A stretch of DNA of 34,538 bases from Planctomycetaceae bacterium. Lineage in GTDB: Bacteria; Planctomycetota; Planctomycetia; Planctomycetales; Planctomycetaceae. Below, in pieces: positions 1 to 7,276 of the stretch. Under the pieces are notes generated by a model. That model saw nothing but the letters and a program-made list of their open reading frames with translations, was not told the origin of the DNA and did no database searches. A program made the position numbers and the translations under genes. The stretch covers positions 1 to 34,538 of the forward strand of contig JAEUII010000393.1 in NCBI GenBank assembly GCA_016795145.1, written 5' to 3'. The number at the start of each line of letters is the position of its first letter. Within the stretch, counting starts at the first letter, position 1.

Positions 1-2
1 AC

Positions 3-239
3 GAAGAACGCTGTCGTCGCATGTTCGAACTGTGTCTCAGCCGTACTCCCACCGGTCACGAAGTGGAGTTGCTGATGAACTTCTACAGCCGCGAACTGTC
101 CCGCTGTCTGTCTTCCAAAGACGATGCCTCGAAAATCGTGACTCAGCCGCTGAAAGACTTCACCATCGAGCTCCAGGCCGCCTGGACCAGCGCGGCACGG
201 GTGCTGCTGAATACCGACGAGTTTCTGACGCGGGGTTGA
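3..239 (+). CDS. DUF1553-type protein, C-terminal fragment
   Basis: The reading frame is open from the window edge, so only the last 78 residues are visible and the start lies outside. The end carries the ARVLLNTDEFLTR type of motif that closes planctomycete DUF1549/DUF1553 proteins, preceded by a 'CLSRTPTGHEVELL' segment also usual there. These large secreted proteins are abundant in Planctomycetota, often next to DUF1501 genes, and their biochemical role is not established. The gene ends 108 bases before the convergently transcribed AbiE-like operon. No obvious terminator is seen between them. The family call is fairly sure because the C-terminal motif is distinctive; nothing can be said about the missing part. 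Confidence 0.8.
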   Translation, partial: EERCRRMFELCLSRTPTGHEVELLMNFYSRELSRCLSSKDDASKIVTQPLKDFTIELQAAWTSAARVLLNTDEFLTRG

Positions 240-347
240 GTCTCCGTAACCACCACTCTCCCAGCGATGAACTGCGACTCATTCGTGTGCATTGAACCAA
301 TGAAGCAAATCGCCTGGCCTGAACGCCGACAGATCATTCATGGAAGA

Positions 348-1133
348 TCACTGTTCGTCTGAGATGGCTTGTAGCATCGCTGTCAAATACTGATACGCTG
401 CCTGCTGGGATTGGGCAGCGTCAGCGCCACGCTCAGAAAGAACCTCGGCCACGTGAACTGGACCAATAGACCTGAGTTGTGCAAACTTGGCTTGAAGGAT
501 TTGGATTGCTTCTTCGACAAGTCCGTTTGGCCGCATGGCAGCAATTCGAATTCCCAGTCGTTGTGGACCACCCGGATACTGCGAGGCAACGAAGTATACG
601 TCGTAGGCATCTTTGGCTTTGAGCCGATCGTTCATGGCAAAAGCCTTGATCAGCACAAACGCTTCAGGCAGAACGACGCGAGCATTCACCGTGTTTATCG
701 CCCCACTTGGCATCCGACCAGTGATTTCCATGAACGCTGAGTATTCAAACGCCAGATCGAGGCCACGCAGGGTGTTGATCTGCAGTTCGTTGAGCAGAAT
801 GGCAGGGACTTTCTGCCCCGCCTGATATTGTCCGGTGATCAGATCTACTTTGATTTCATGCTGACCTGCAGCTCGTGTGAAGCGTGTCGGAGGAGAATGA
901 TGCCGAAAGCCCGCATCGCTCATGCGGGCACGAATGGTGGAATACGCGTTATCGGCGAGTGCCTCTGGTGCCACCGCCAGATCGACATCGATTGAGCCAA
1001 TGTGCTGCTTCCCCGGATAGAGCAAGTCAGGCACCCATCCTCCGACCACCACCAGCTGTTCGCGGAATGCTCCGAGCACATTCAGCGTTTCAACCAGTAC
1101 GGAACGAGCTTCGTCTTCCTGGCAGACATTCAT
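348..1133 (-). CDS. AbiEii/AbiGii-family nucleotidyltransferase (putative type IV toxin)
   Basis: Protein of 261 residues with a nucleotidyltransferase-fold signature: Gly-Gly at residues 31-32 (VVVGGW), followed by SIDVDLAV with Asp49 and Asp51 as the expected metal-binding pair. A later segment (LIKAFAMNDRLKAKDAYDV) matches the Lys/Lys-Asp region near the end of the catalytic core in AbiEii-like proteins. In known AbiE systems the toxin is a nucleotidyltransferase; some relatives modify tRNA. The substrate here is unknown. Its ATG overlaps the stop codon of the upstream AbiEi-like gene as ATGA (1130-1133), so translation is probably coupled, with the antitoxin first. It could instead be a non-toxic nucleotidyltransferase. 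The catalytic motif and the partner make the toxin reading the best one. Confidence 0.8.
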   Translation of the reverse strand: MNVCQEDEARSVLVETLNVLGAFREQLVVVGGWVPDLLYPGKQHIGSIDVDLAVAPEALADNAYSTIRARMSDAGFRHHSPPTRFTRAAGQHEIKVDLITGQYQAGQKVPAILLNELQINTLRGLDLAFEYSAFMEITGRMPSGAINTVNARVVLPEAFVLIKAFAMNDRLKAKDAYDVYFVASQYPGGPQRLGIRIAAMRPNGLVEEAIQILQAKFAQLRSIGPVHVAEVLSERGADAAQSQQAAYQYLTAMLQAISDEQ

Positions 1134-2239
1134 ACGTCATCCTTGCTGTCGGCCCTGCTCCGCGGCTGTTCAAAAGTGGGTCTAATCAGTCTTTGATAAA
1201 CTTCGTCTGCCGCCTCTTGTCCTCGCCCTTTGAGCTGTATCAAGTCAAGCCATGTCTGGATCGGCGATGTCCACGAGACGCGAGTATCATCGGAGAATCG
1301 CCTGTCTGTAAACACAGACGTATCATACGGCTCCCACAGAATCAGGTTGGCACCACTCTCCACGCGAGCGATACCTGTTTCAGCAGCAAGCTGATCCGTA
1401 CGCAAAGTGAAAGCAGGCATCGGATCCACGTAGGCCGTGACGACGGGAGTCTTCACCATTGGAGCCAATTTCCACGCTGCCGAGAATCCAGATAGCGCTG
1501 TAGTGATATTGTTTTGGCGACACCAATCAAGGAACCGCAACTCAATCTCTGCTGGTTCCCCCAACGCAAAAAACTGGTGTCGCGAGGAAGGTCCGCGATA
1601 TGCGCTTGACCATGCCTGCAACAGTGCGGCTGGATCAAGAACTTGTGTTCCTCGATTGCTATCCGCAATGTAGGCATCTCGGGTGAGAGTCTTGCGGACT
1701 TTTGAGACCAACCCAAGACTGACCTGAACGTCAGGTTGATCAACCAGTTCCTGCACGGACCAAACACGTTGAGGATGAGAGAGCAGAGCGCGGACGATGC
1801 GACTTGATTTCACCGAAAAAGGATCGGTTCCGCTGGAGAGATCCTGAGCGACGGGCTTGAATCCCTTACGAACAATCAGAAGCGGCGGATCCGTCTGCTG
1901 AATCCGGCAGTTTCCCGCTGAGTCACACCACGAAATACCATACGCTCGAGCCAGTTCCGCAACACGCTGCGTAATGACTGGGCAAACAATCAGCGGTACC
2001 AGATCTGGAGCAAGCTCGGCCATGCGATGAAAAAGCGATACAGCCACTCTTGGTGTTAGTGACTGCCGCTCCTCGATGCCAAAAGAGTATCTTGATCCGT
2101 TTGGCGTTTCGGCCGACACCAGGAGATCAAATGGATGCCCATTTGACCGCGCAGCCGGTACCGCTTTGACGTCGCTGAGCTGCGCCTCCGTCTCAAGAAT
2201 GTCCTGCAAGAGAATGGGTAAACTAGAGATGTGAGCCAC
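1130..2239 (-). CDS. AbiEi-family antitoxin / autorepressor-like protein
   Basis: Protein of 369 residues, first gene of the pair. The first ~130 residues resemble the N-terminal part of the AbiEi_2-type antitoxins, including a 'YGISWCDSAGN' segment corresponding to the usual Gly-x-x-Tyr-x-Asp-x-x-Gly-Asn motif. A winged-helix region follows at about 145-205 (SSRIVRALLSH through SLGLVSKVRKTL), then a C-terminal domain with 'SPIQTWLDLIQLKGRG', also typical. The start is GTG at 2237-2239. An in-frame stop lies only two codons upstream, so no earlier start is possible, and AGAAGG abuts the start codon. Family members bind inverted repeats in their own promoter, and a matching operator is seen at 2262-2297. 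The role as antitoxin is inferred from family and context. Confidence 0.78.
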   Translation of the reverse strand: MAHISSLPILLQDILETEAQLSDVKAVPAARSNGHPFDLLVSAETPNGSRYSFGIEERQSLTPRVAVSLFHRMAELAPDLVPLIVCPVITQRVAELARAYGISWCDSAGNCRIQQTDPPLLIVRKGFKPVAQDLSSGTDPFSVKSSRIVRALLSHPQRVWSVQELVDQPDVQVSLGLVSKVRKTLTRDAYIADSNRGTQVLDPAALLQAWSSAYRGPSSRHQFFALGEPAEIELRFLDWCRQNNITTALSGFSAAWKLAPMVKTPVVTAYVDPMPAFTLRTDQLAAETGIARVESGANLILWEPYDTSVFTDRRFSDDTRVSWTSPIQTWLDLIQLKGRGQEAADEVYQRLIRPTFEQPRSRADSKDDV

Positions 2240-2261
2240 CTTCTCTTACTGAAAGCATAGA

Positions 2262-2313
2262 TTTCACTAAGCAGTGAAAACTTCATTATGAGTGAAAAAA
2301 TGCGGAGTCTCAA
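2262..2313 (-). promoter_or_regulatory. Promoter and operator of the AbiE-like operon
   Basis: Read on the minus strand, TTGAGA (2308-2313) and CATAAT (2285-2290) are separated by exactly 17 bases, a good vegetative promoter. A perfect 7-bp inverted repeat, TTTCACT/AGTGAAA with a 4-base gap, lies at 2262-2279, around the expected transcription start. A third half-site AGTGAAA sits at 2291-2297 in the spacer next to the -10 box, 18 bases from the second. The overlap suggests autorepression by the AbiEi-like product. The promoter and repeats are read directly; binding is inferred. Confidence 0.7.
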
Positions 2314-2444
2314 GTTTTTTCATAACTATCTGACATGTTTTTCGCTTCTTCCGGACCGAGGAGAGTTGAGCTGCTCGACGCTGTTTTCACCGGGTCAGGC
2401 CAAATGCCGAGTTGGGTGCCTCGCATTTGCCTGGTGAGGATTCT

Positions 2445-2876
2445 TCATGATTCGTATCGCTGGTCCGCCGGGCAGACTTCACCCAGTTCGATCGCGCGTT
2501 TCAGGAGTCGCAGGTAGCTGGCCCAGCAAAAACTGGTGACTCGGAAGTGGTCGGTCACCTCGCTCCAGCCAAGGTGCGAAAATCGCAGGCGAGTCGATCC
2601 GGAATGTTCCAGCAGCTCGAAGCGGACGATCGTTCCCGTCCAGTCGTAGCCAGCGTCCGTCATACGAAGCTCGAATACAGAGTCCGGCAGACAATCGGTG
2701 ACGACCGCTTTCCAGTCATGCTTTGGATCAAAGTAGAGTGAGTATTCGTTGCCGGTCGCGGGCGTTCCGCTGCATCGAGCTGTCCACCACTGATCGAGTC
2801 CTTCTGCGGTTGCGATCATGCGAAACACTTCGCCTCGAGAGGCTCGGATGGTGAGATCATGGAAGATGTCAGGCAT
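2445..2876 (-). CDS. SRPBCC / AHSA1-like domain protein
   Basis: Small soluble protein of 143 residues that fits a single START-like SRPBCC fold. The opening 'IRASRGEVFRMIATAEGLDQWWTA' is the classic beginning of the AHSA1 (Activator of Hsp90 ATPase homologue 1-like) family, and the tail carries 'SFCWASYLRLLKRAIELGE', the usual C-terminal helix. Such proteins bind small hydrophobic ligands or act as stress or accessory factors; no ligand can be deduced here. There is no signal peptide. The gene stands alone on the minus strand between the AbiE operator and a repeat-rich spacer. The family call is confident; the function is not known. Confidence 0.85.
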   Translation of the reverse strand: MPDIFHDLTIRASRGEVFRMIATAEGLDQWWTARCSGTPATGNEYSLYFDPKHDWKAVVTDCLPDSVFELRMTDAGYDWTGTIVRFELLEHSGSTRLRFSHLGWSEVTDHFRVTSFCWASYLRLLKRAIELGEVCPADQRYES

Positions 2877-2917
2877 TGGCGACTCCTGTCTCTGCTTGTG
2901 CTCTGTCAGAGTTATGA

Positions 2918-3098
2918 AATCTGGGTTCCCGCCTGCGCGGGAATGACGGTTTGACCCATAATGATGTTTTGCTAAACCACTGTTGCATCTTCAAGCCAAA
3001 GAGTTTGCGTTGCGAGTAGTGGATCTTGCTAAAGACCCCCGAATCACAGCACTACCGGTTTGTCACATCAACAATCTGGGTTTAACACGGGAATGACG
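2918..3098. repeat. Repeat-rich spacer with a dRS3-like palindrome and degenerate copy
   Basis: The spacer 2877-3126 holds no gene. A perfect palindrome TTCCCGC-CTGC-GCGGGAA lies at 2926-2943, followed by TGACG and preceded by AATCTGGG. A second copy of the flanks (AATCTGGGTT, then CGGGAATGACG) is at 3074-3098 but lacks the left arm. A REP-like unit (3016-3038) sits between them. The palindrome resembles the widespread ATTCCC/GGGAAT dispersed repeats known as dRS3 in Neisseria. Confidence 0.6.
3016..3038 (+). repeat. REP-like hairpin repeat, copy 1
   Basis: A 23-base unit: GTAG, a T, then a 7-base arm GGATCTT, loop GCTA, and arm AAGACCC. The stem has one A/C mismatch as read, which becomes a G/T wobble on the other strand. 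The same unit recurs at 18801-18823 (minus orientation) and 34024-34046, with an inverted variant at 33988-34010. A 5' GTAG next to a hairpin is the hallmark of REP sequences handled by RAYT-type transposases. Confidence 0.75.
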
Positions 3099-3126
3099 AA
3101 CCCCTCTTCGTTGTTCTGACGAAGCA

Positions 3127-4254
3127 CTACTTTCCAGCCACAAGATTTCTCAGCAACTGATTGTAGCAATCGACAACGGAATTCCATGAGGCGTTGTTAC
3201 GAACCCAGTCGACTGCTGAATGAGCCATTTGCAGGGCATTCGAAGAATCAGATAACTGGTCCCGAAGCATCGCGGTCAGCTGAGTCACGTCGCCGACTGC
3301 GAACAGTCGCCCTGTCACGCCATCCTGCACCAGGTCCCGACATCCGTCGACGTCCGAAGCAATGACGGGAAGCCCGGCCGCCTGTGCTTCAAGGATGACG
3401 TTAGGAGCACCTTCCCATCGGGATGCCAGAACCAAAACGTTCGAAGCTTTCATGATGGATGTCAGATCGGCTCGCCAGCCGCACAGGGTCACTGTGGAGT
3501 GCAGGTGATGGCGAGCAATCTCTGACTCCAGCAGGCCTCGCAGCGGGCCATCGCCGACAAACAACAGTCGAATCCTGTTGCCATCAGCGCTGCGCTGCCT
3601 GATCTGCATGACCGCGTTCAGCACATCGAGCGGCGATTTCTGTTCCGTCAGCCGACCAGCACACAGCACGACAAAATCGCTGGCCGACAACCCCAGACTA
3701 TTTCTGTCTACTGCCCGTATCTGACTGATCTCTTCAACATCGACTCCATTTGGGATCGCAGTAATCTGCTCCTTCGGAATCCGGCACAGGTCTGAATGTG
3801 CCTGCGCAACAGAATGACTGACTGCGACGTAATGCGTGACGCAACAGCGAGTCATCCGCTCCGTGATGGACACGCTTCTTCGCCTGTCAGCGACTCGAAC
3901 CCCCGAAACCACTGCACTGACACCGAGTCCTTTTGCGGCGAGCCGACTGACAATATTGGCCTGATGCAGAAACGACAGCACAACATTCGGTCGGCGCGTT
4001 TTCAGATATCGACGGAGTCGAAAGATGGCTCTAAGGTCAGCGAATCCACCGCAGCCAAGTGCCGTCACTGGGATCGCCGCGTCGTTCAGGGGTCTTGCGA
4101 GCGGACCTGCGTCACGAAGACTGACAGTATCAACCTTCCAGCCTCTGTCGCTCAGTCCTTTGGCAACCTTCACGAACGCCCGCTCCGCGCCGCCAATGTC
4201 CAGTTCGGTAATCACCATCGTCAATCGCGGAGCATCTGCAGACGATGTGGTCAC
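3127..4254 (-). CDS. GT4-family glycosyltransferase
   Basis: Protein of 375 residues with the GT-B layout of glycosyltransferase family 4. The N-terminal acceptor half carries the glycine motif 'ELDIGGAER' (about 18-25). The C-terminal nucleotide-sugar half has 'AGRLTEQKSP' (199-208), 'LLFVGDGP' (about 230-237), and the E-x7-E donor-binding motif with Glu281 and Glu289 in 'EGAPNVILEA'. It probably transfers a sugar from a nucleotide donor to a cell-surface glycan or lipid; donor and acceptor cannot be read from sequence. There is no signal peptide. It is a lone minus-strand gene, not part of a visible polysaccharide cluster, and lies 89 bases downstream of the fumarase gene, so co-transcription is possible. 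Confidence 0.9.
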   Translation of the reverse strand: MTTSSADAPRLTMVITELDIGGAERAFVKVAKGLSDRGWKVDTVSLRDAGPLARPLNDAAIPVTALGCGGFADLRAIFRLRRYLKTRRPNVVLSFLHQANIVSRLAAKGLGVSAVVSGVRVADRRRSVSITERMTRCCVTHYVAVSHSVAQAHSDLCRIPKEQITAIPNGVDVEEISQIRAVDRNSLGLSASDFVVLCAGRLTEQKSPLDVLNAVMQIRQRSADGNRIRLLFVGDGPLRGLLESEIARHHLHSTVTLCGWRADLTSIMKASNVLVLASRWEGAPNVILEAQAAGLPVIASDVDGCRDLVQDGVTGRLFAVGDVTQLTAMLRDQLSDSSNALQMAHSAVDWVRNNASWNSVVDCYNQLLRNLVAGK

Positions 4255-4343
4255 GAGGACAAGTCTCCGGGAAACTGGCTGTGCCGAACGATGTCAATGA
4301 TGTGATTTGTTGAGCGTTGGAACGAATCAGCCGAGTGCCGCGT

Positions 4344-5966
4344 TCAGCAACCGCCAACCGTTTCAAAGAAGTCGTTACCTTTGTTGTCGACAAGGATAAA
4401 CGCTGGGAAGTCGACCACGTCAATCTTCCAGATTGCTTCCATGCCAAGCTCCGGAAACTCGACCACTTCCACGCTTCGAATATTCTCTTTGGCCAGGATC
4501 GCAGCCGGACCACCAATGCTGCCGAGGTAGAATCCGCCGTGCTTCTGGCAGGCCTGAGTCACCTGCTTGCCTCGATTGCCTTTTGCGATCATCACCATGC
4601 TGCCGCCCCTCGACTGGAAGAGATCGACATAGGAATCCATTCTTCCGGCGGTCGTCGGGCCAAACGAACCGCTGGCATATTCCGCTGGCTTCTTTGCCGG
4701 CCCCGCGTAGTACACAGGGTGCTGACAGAAATACTCGGGCAGCGGCTGGCCAGCATCCAGTCGTTCCTTCAGCTTCGCGTGAGCAATATCGCGAGCGACA
4801 ACGATGGGACCGCTGAGCAGCAGTCGTGTCGTCACAGGATACTGGTTCAGTTCCTTCAGAATTTCCGGCATCGGTCGGTTCAGGTCGATGCGAACTGCCT
4901 GAGTATCCTTCTGGTCGCGAAGTGATTCCGGAATGTACTGCAGCGGATTGGTTTCAAGCTGCTCCAGGTACACGCCCGATTTGGTGATCTTTCCTTTCGC
5001 CTGACGATCCGCGCTGCAGGAGACGCCGATCCCAACCGGCAATGATGCGCCGTGTCGAGGCAATCGAATGATTCGCACATCCAGAGCGAAGTACTTCCCG
5101 CCGAACTGTGCACCGATGCCGCACTTGCGAGCCGACTCAAGCATCTGAGCTTCCAGTTCCACATCACGGAAGGCTCGACCATTCGGACTGCCGGTAGTTG
5201 GGAGGTGATCCAGATACTTCGTCGATGCCAGCTTCACGGTCTTCAGTGTGGCTTCTGCTGAGGTGCCGCCAATGACAAAGGCGAGGTGATATGGAGGGCA
5301 TGCGGCAGTGCCCAGCGTCACCATCTTTGCGGTCAGAAAGTCAACCAGCGTTTTGGGATTCAGGATCGCTCGTGTTTCCTGATACAGGTACGACTTGTTG
5401 GCGGACCCGCCACCTTTCGCAACGAAAAGGAACTTGTAGTCATCGCCATCGCATGCTGACAGATCCAGCTGAGCAGGCAGGTTGGTATTGGTGTTCTTTT
5501 CGTCCCACATCGACAGCGGTGCATTCTGCGAATAGCGCAGGTTGTTTTCGGTGTACGCCTGATAAACGCCCTTTGACAGAGCCTCTTCATCTCCTGTTGA
5601 CCAGACGGCATGTCCCTTCTTGCCCATGATGGTTGCTGTGCCAGTGTCCTGGCAGAAAGGCAGAACGCCTTTGCTGGCCACGTCGGCATTCTTCAGCATC
5701 GTCAGAGCAACCATGCGGTCATTCTCTGACGCCTGCGGGTCATCAAGAATCGCTGCGACCTGCTTCAGATGAGCAGGGCGAAGATAGAAGTTGATATCGT
5801 GAAATGCCTGAGCACTCAGCAGAGTCAGAGCGTCCGGATCGACACACAGAACTTCCTGCCCTCGAAACGACTCGACTTTGACAAAGTCCTTCGTCAGCAG
5901 TCGGTAGTTGGTATCATCGTTGCCAAGGTTGAACAGCGGTTCGTATGCAAAGGGAGGAGTAGCCAC
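4344..5966 (-). CDS. fumA: Class I fumarate hydratase ([4Fe-4S], FumA type)
   Basis: Catalyses reversible hydration of fumarate to malate in the citric acid cycle, in the cytoplasm. From the chosen GTG at 5964-5966 the protein has 540 residues, and the start then aligns with E. coli FumA. The three cluster cysteines are present: Cys105 (LPFCQDTG), Cys223 (GTAACPPYH) and Cys317 (GVSCSADR). The C-terminal beta-domain carries '[13 protein letters not shown]' and '[13 protein letters not shown]'. The frame is open further upstream to a GTG at 6080, giving 38 extra residues with no family counterpart, so I prefer the shorter form; neither start has a good ribosome-binding site. The chain is a single full-length polypeptide, unlike two-subunit class I fumarases. 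Activity should be oxygen-sensitive, as for the family. Confidence 0.95.
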   Translation of the reverse strand: MATPPFAYEPLFNLGNDDTNYRLLTKDFVKVESFRGQEVLCVDPDALTLLSAQAFHDINFYLRPAHLKQVAAILDDPQASENDRMVALTMLKNADVASKGVLPFCQDTGTATIMGKKGHAVWSTGDEEALSKGVYQAYTENNLRYSQNAPLSMWDEKNTNTNLPAQLDLSACDGDDYKFLFVAKGGGSANKSYLYQETRAILNPKTLVDFLTAKMVTLGTAACPPYHLAFVIGGTSAEATLKTVKLASTKYLDHLPTTGSPNGRAFRDVELEAQMLESARKCGIGAQFGGKYFALDVRIIRLPRHGASLPVGIGVSCSADRQAKGKITKSGVYLEQLETNPLQYIPESLRDQKDTQAVRIDLNRPMPEILKELNQYPVTTRLLLSGPIVVARDIAHAKLKERLDAGQPLPEYFCQHPVYYAGPAKKPAEYASGSFGPTTAGRMDSYVDLFQSRGGSMVMIAKGNRGKQVTQACQKHGGFYLGSIGGPAAILAKENIRSVEVVEFPELGMEAIWKIDVVDFPAFILVDNKGNDFFETVGGC

Positions 5967-6118
5967 GGAGTTGACTCGTTCATCAAAGAGGACTGGTTCC
6001 GGAATAGAACAGAAATTTAGCAGTGATGGCTGTCGAAATGAACCGTCGGTCAGGGATCCAAAGCGCGTTCCAATTCTCACGAACAGCCATATTCGCAGAG
6101 CCGTCGGCGTCGATTGTG

Positions 6119-7276
6119 CTATGGCTTCCTAACGTCGCGGTAGAGTTCCGCGAGCGGCATCAGGACGCGATCCAGTTCCTGAAGATAGGTCGCTTCATCC
6201 ATCGATCCTTTGCGCCGCTTCAGGTCTTCCAGTTGAGCCTCCAGCGCATCGCGGGTGACTCTTTGTTCCGGCGTTAACTGGCGTTCTTCTTCACTGCGAA
6301 CGAAGAAGAGTTTTGCGGCCATCGAGCCGTCGATCGGGGCATCAGCCTTCAGGTTCTGAGCCGGTTTGTCGCCCACGTACATATCGGCCTTGATACCTTT
6401 GGCATCGCCGTTGTCTTCCAGTAATGCATGTTCTGTCGCGAGTCGTCCTTCGGTCTTGTAGAACTCCGCCGTTCGACGCGATGCGTACAGCCAGGCTTCC
6501 AGCAATGACGTCTGGCCATCACGATTGGAGTCCGCGTCGAGTCCTGCGATCGCTTCCGAAAATGTGTCGCCGAAGCGGCTGTATTGAATCTGGTTACCAT
6601 CTTTCGTTGCCGTCACGATGACTCGGCCAGGACCGGACAGAGCATTCACGAACGGCGATGAACAGGACGAACAAAGCACAATCGCGAGAGGTCGAGTCAC
6701 CGACTTGCAGGAATCCGCCAGTTGCTGATCTGTCAGGTCAGGACCTCGCAGCGCTAATGCGGCGGACTTGCGATTGAACGTGCCATGTCCGACGAAGATC
6801 ACCCAAAGCGGCTCCGTCGTTGGTATGGAGCCGTGCTGCTGAATGGCATCCAGCGTTTGCTGAAGCTCAGACTTTGCGGCGTTTGGTGTTTCGTTTGCAG
6901 GCGCCGGATCAGTCGTCGCTGGTGCGTCTGTGGCAGCAACTTTCGCTGGTGCGGACTTCCCGATAATCGTGGACGTCACACCGCTCGCCGCTGCCGCGTT
7001 TTCCAGACGCTCGGCCCAGCGAGAAAACTCCGCGGCAAACCGATCCTCCCCCGGAGCACCGATGATCAGAATCAAATGTGGAGTCGCCTGGTCAGCAGCA
7101 GGCTGAGTGGCTGCTGGTGCATCCGGCGTTGCCTGAGAAGCTGCTGGTTCCTGCGTGGCTGGAGCAGTCGCAGCGTCTGACTTTGCCGCCTCGACCGCTG
7201 CTGGCTCCTGAGCCAGAAGCGGCGATGTGCATGCAAAGAACAACAGTGAAGTGAAGAACCAGCGTATGAGCTTCAT
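6119..7276 (-). CDS. Secreted caspase-like (clan CD, C13/legumain-like) protein
   Basis: Protein of 385 residues starting with a clear signal peptide ([23 protein letters not shown]), then an Ala/Pro/Thr-rich linker to about residue 65. The caspase-type core follows: '[10 protein letters not shown]' with His164 as the likely catalytic histidine, and '[10 protein letters not shown]' with Cys202/Cys205 at the catalytic-cysteine position. '[16 protein letters not shown]' (about 246-260) resembles an EF-hand-like calcium loop, and 'LEDNGDAKG' matches the late motif of bacterial C13-like proteins. The start at 7276 has GGAGGAG about ten bases upstream, and its ATG overlaps the stop of the VWA gene as ATGA (7273-7276). 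A longer open frame to 7366 would bury the signal peptide, so it was discarded. Whether it is a protease or a pseudo-enzyme is unknown. Confidence 0.75.
   Translation of the reverse strand: MKLIRWFFTSLLFFACTSPLLAQEPAAVEAAKSDAATAPATQEPAASQATPDAPAATQPAADQATPHLILIIGAPGEDRFAAEFSRWAERLENAAAASGVTSTIIGKSAPAKVAATDAPATTDPAPANETPNAAKSELQQTLDAIQQHGSIPTTEPLWVIFVGHGTFNRKSAALALRGPDLTDQQLADSCKSVTRPLAIVLCSSCSSPFVNALSGPGRVIVTATKDGNQIQYSRFGDTFSEAIAGLDADSNRDGQTSLLEAWLYASRRTAEFYKTEGRLATEHALLEDNGDAKGIKADMYVGDKPAQNLKADAPIDGSMAAKLFFVRSEEERQLTPEQRVTRDALEAQLEDLKRRKGSMDEATYLQELDRVLMPLAELYRDVRKP

Noticed and set aside
4317..4925. 202-codon plus-strand open frame
   Set aside because: Antisense to the fumarase gene, which is certain.
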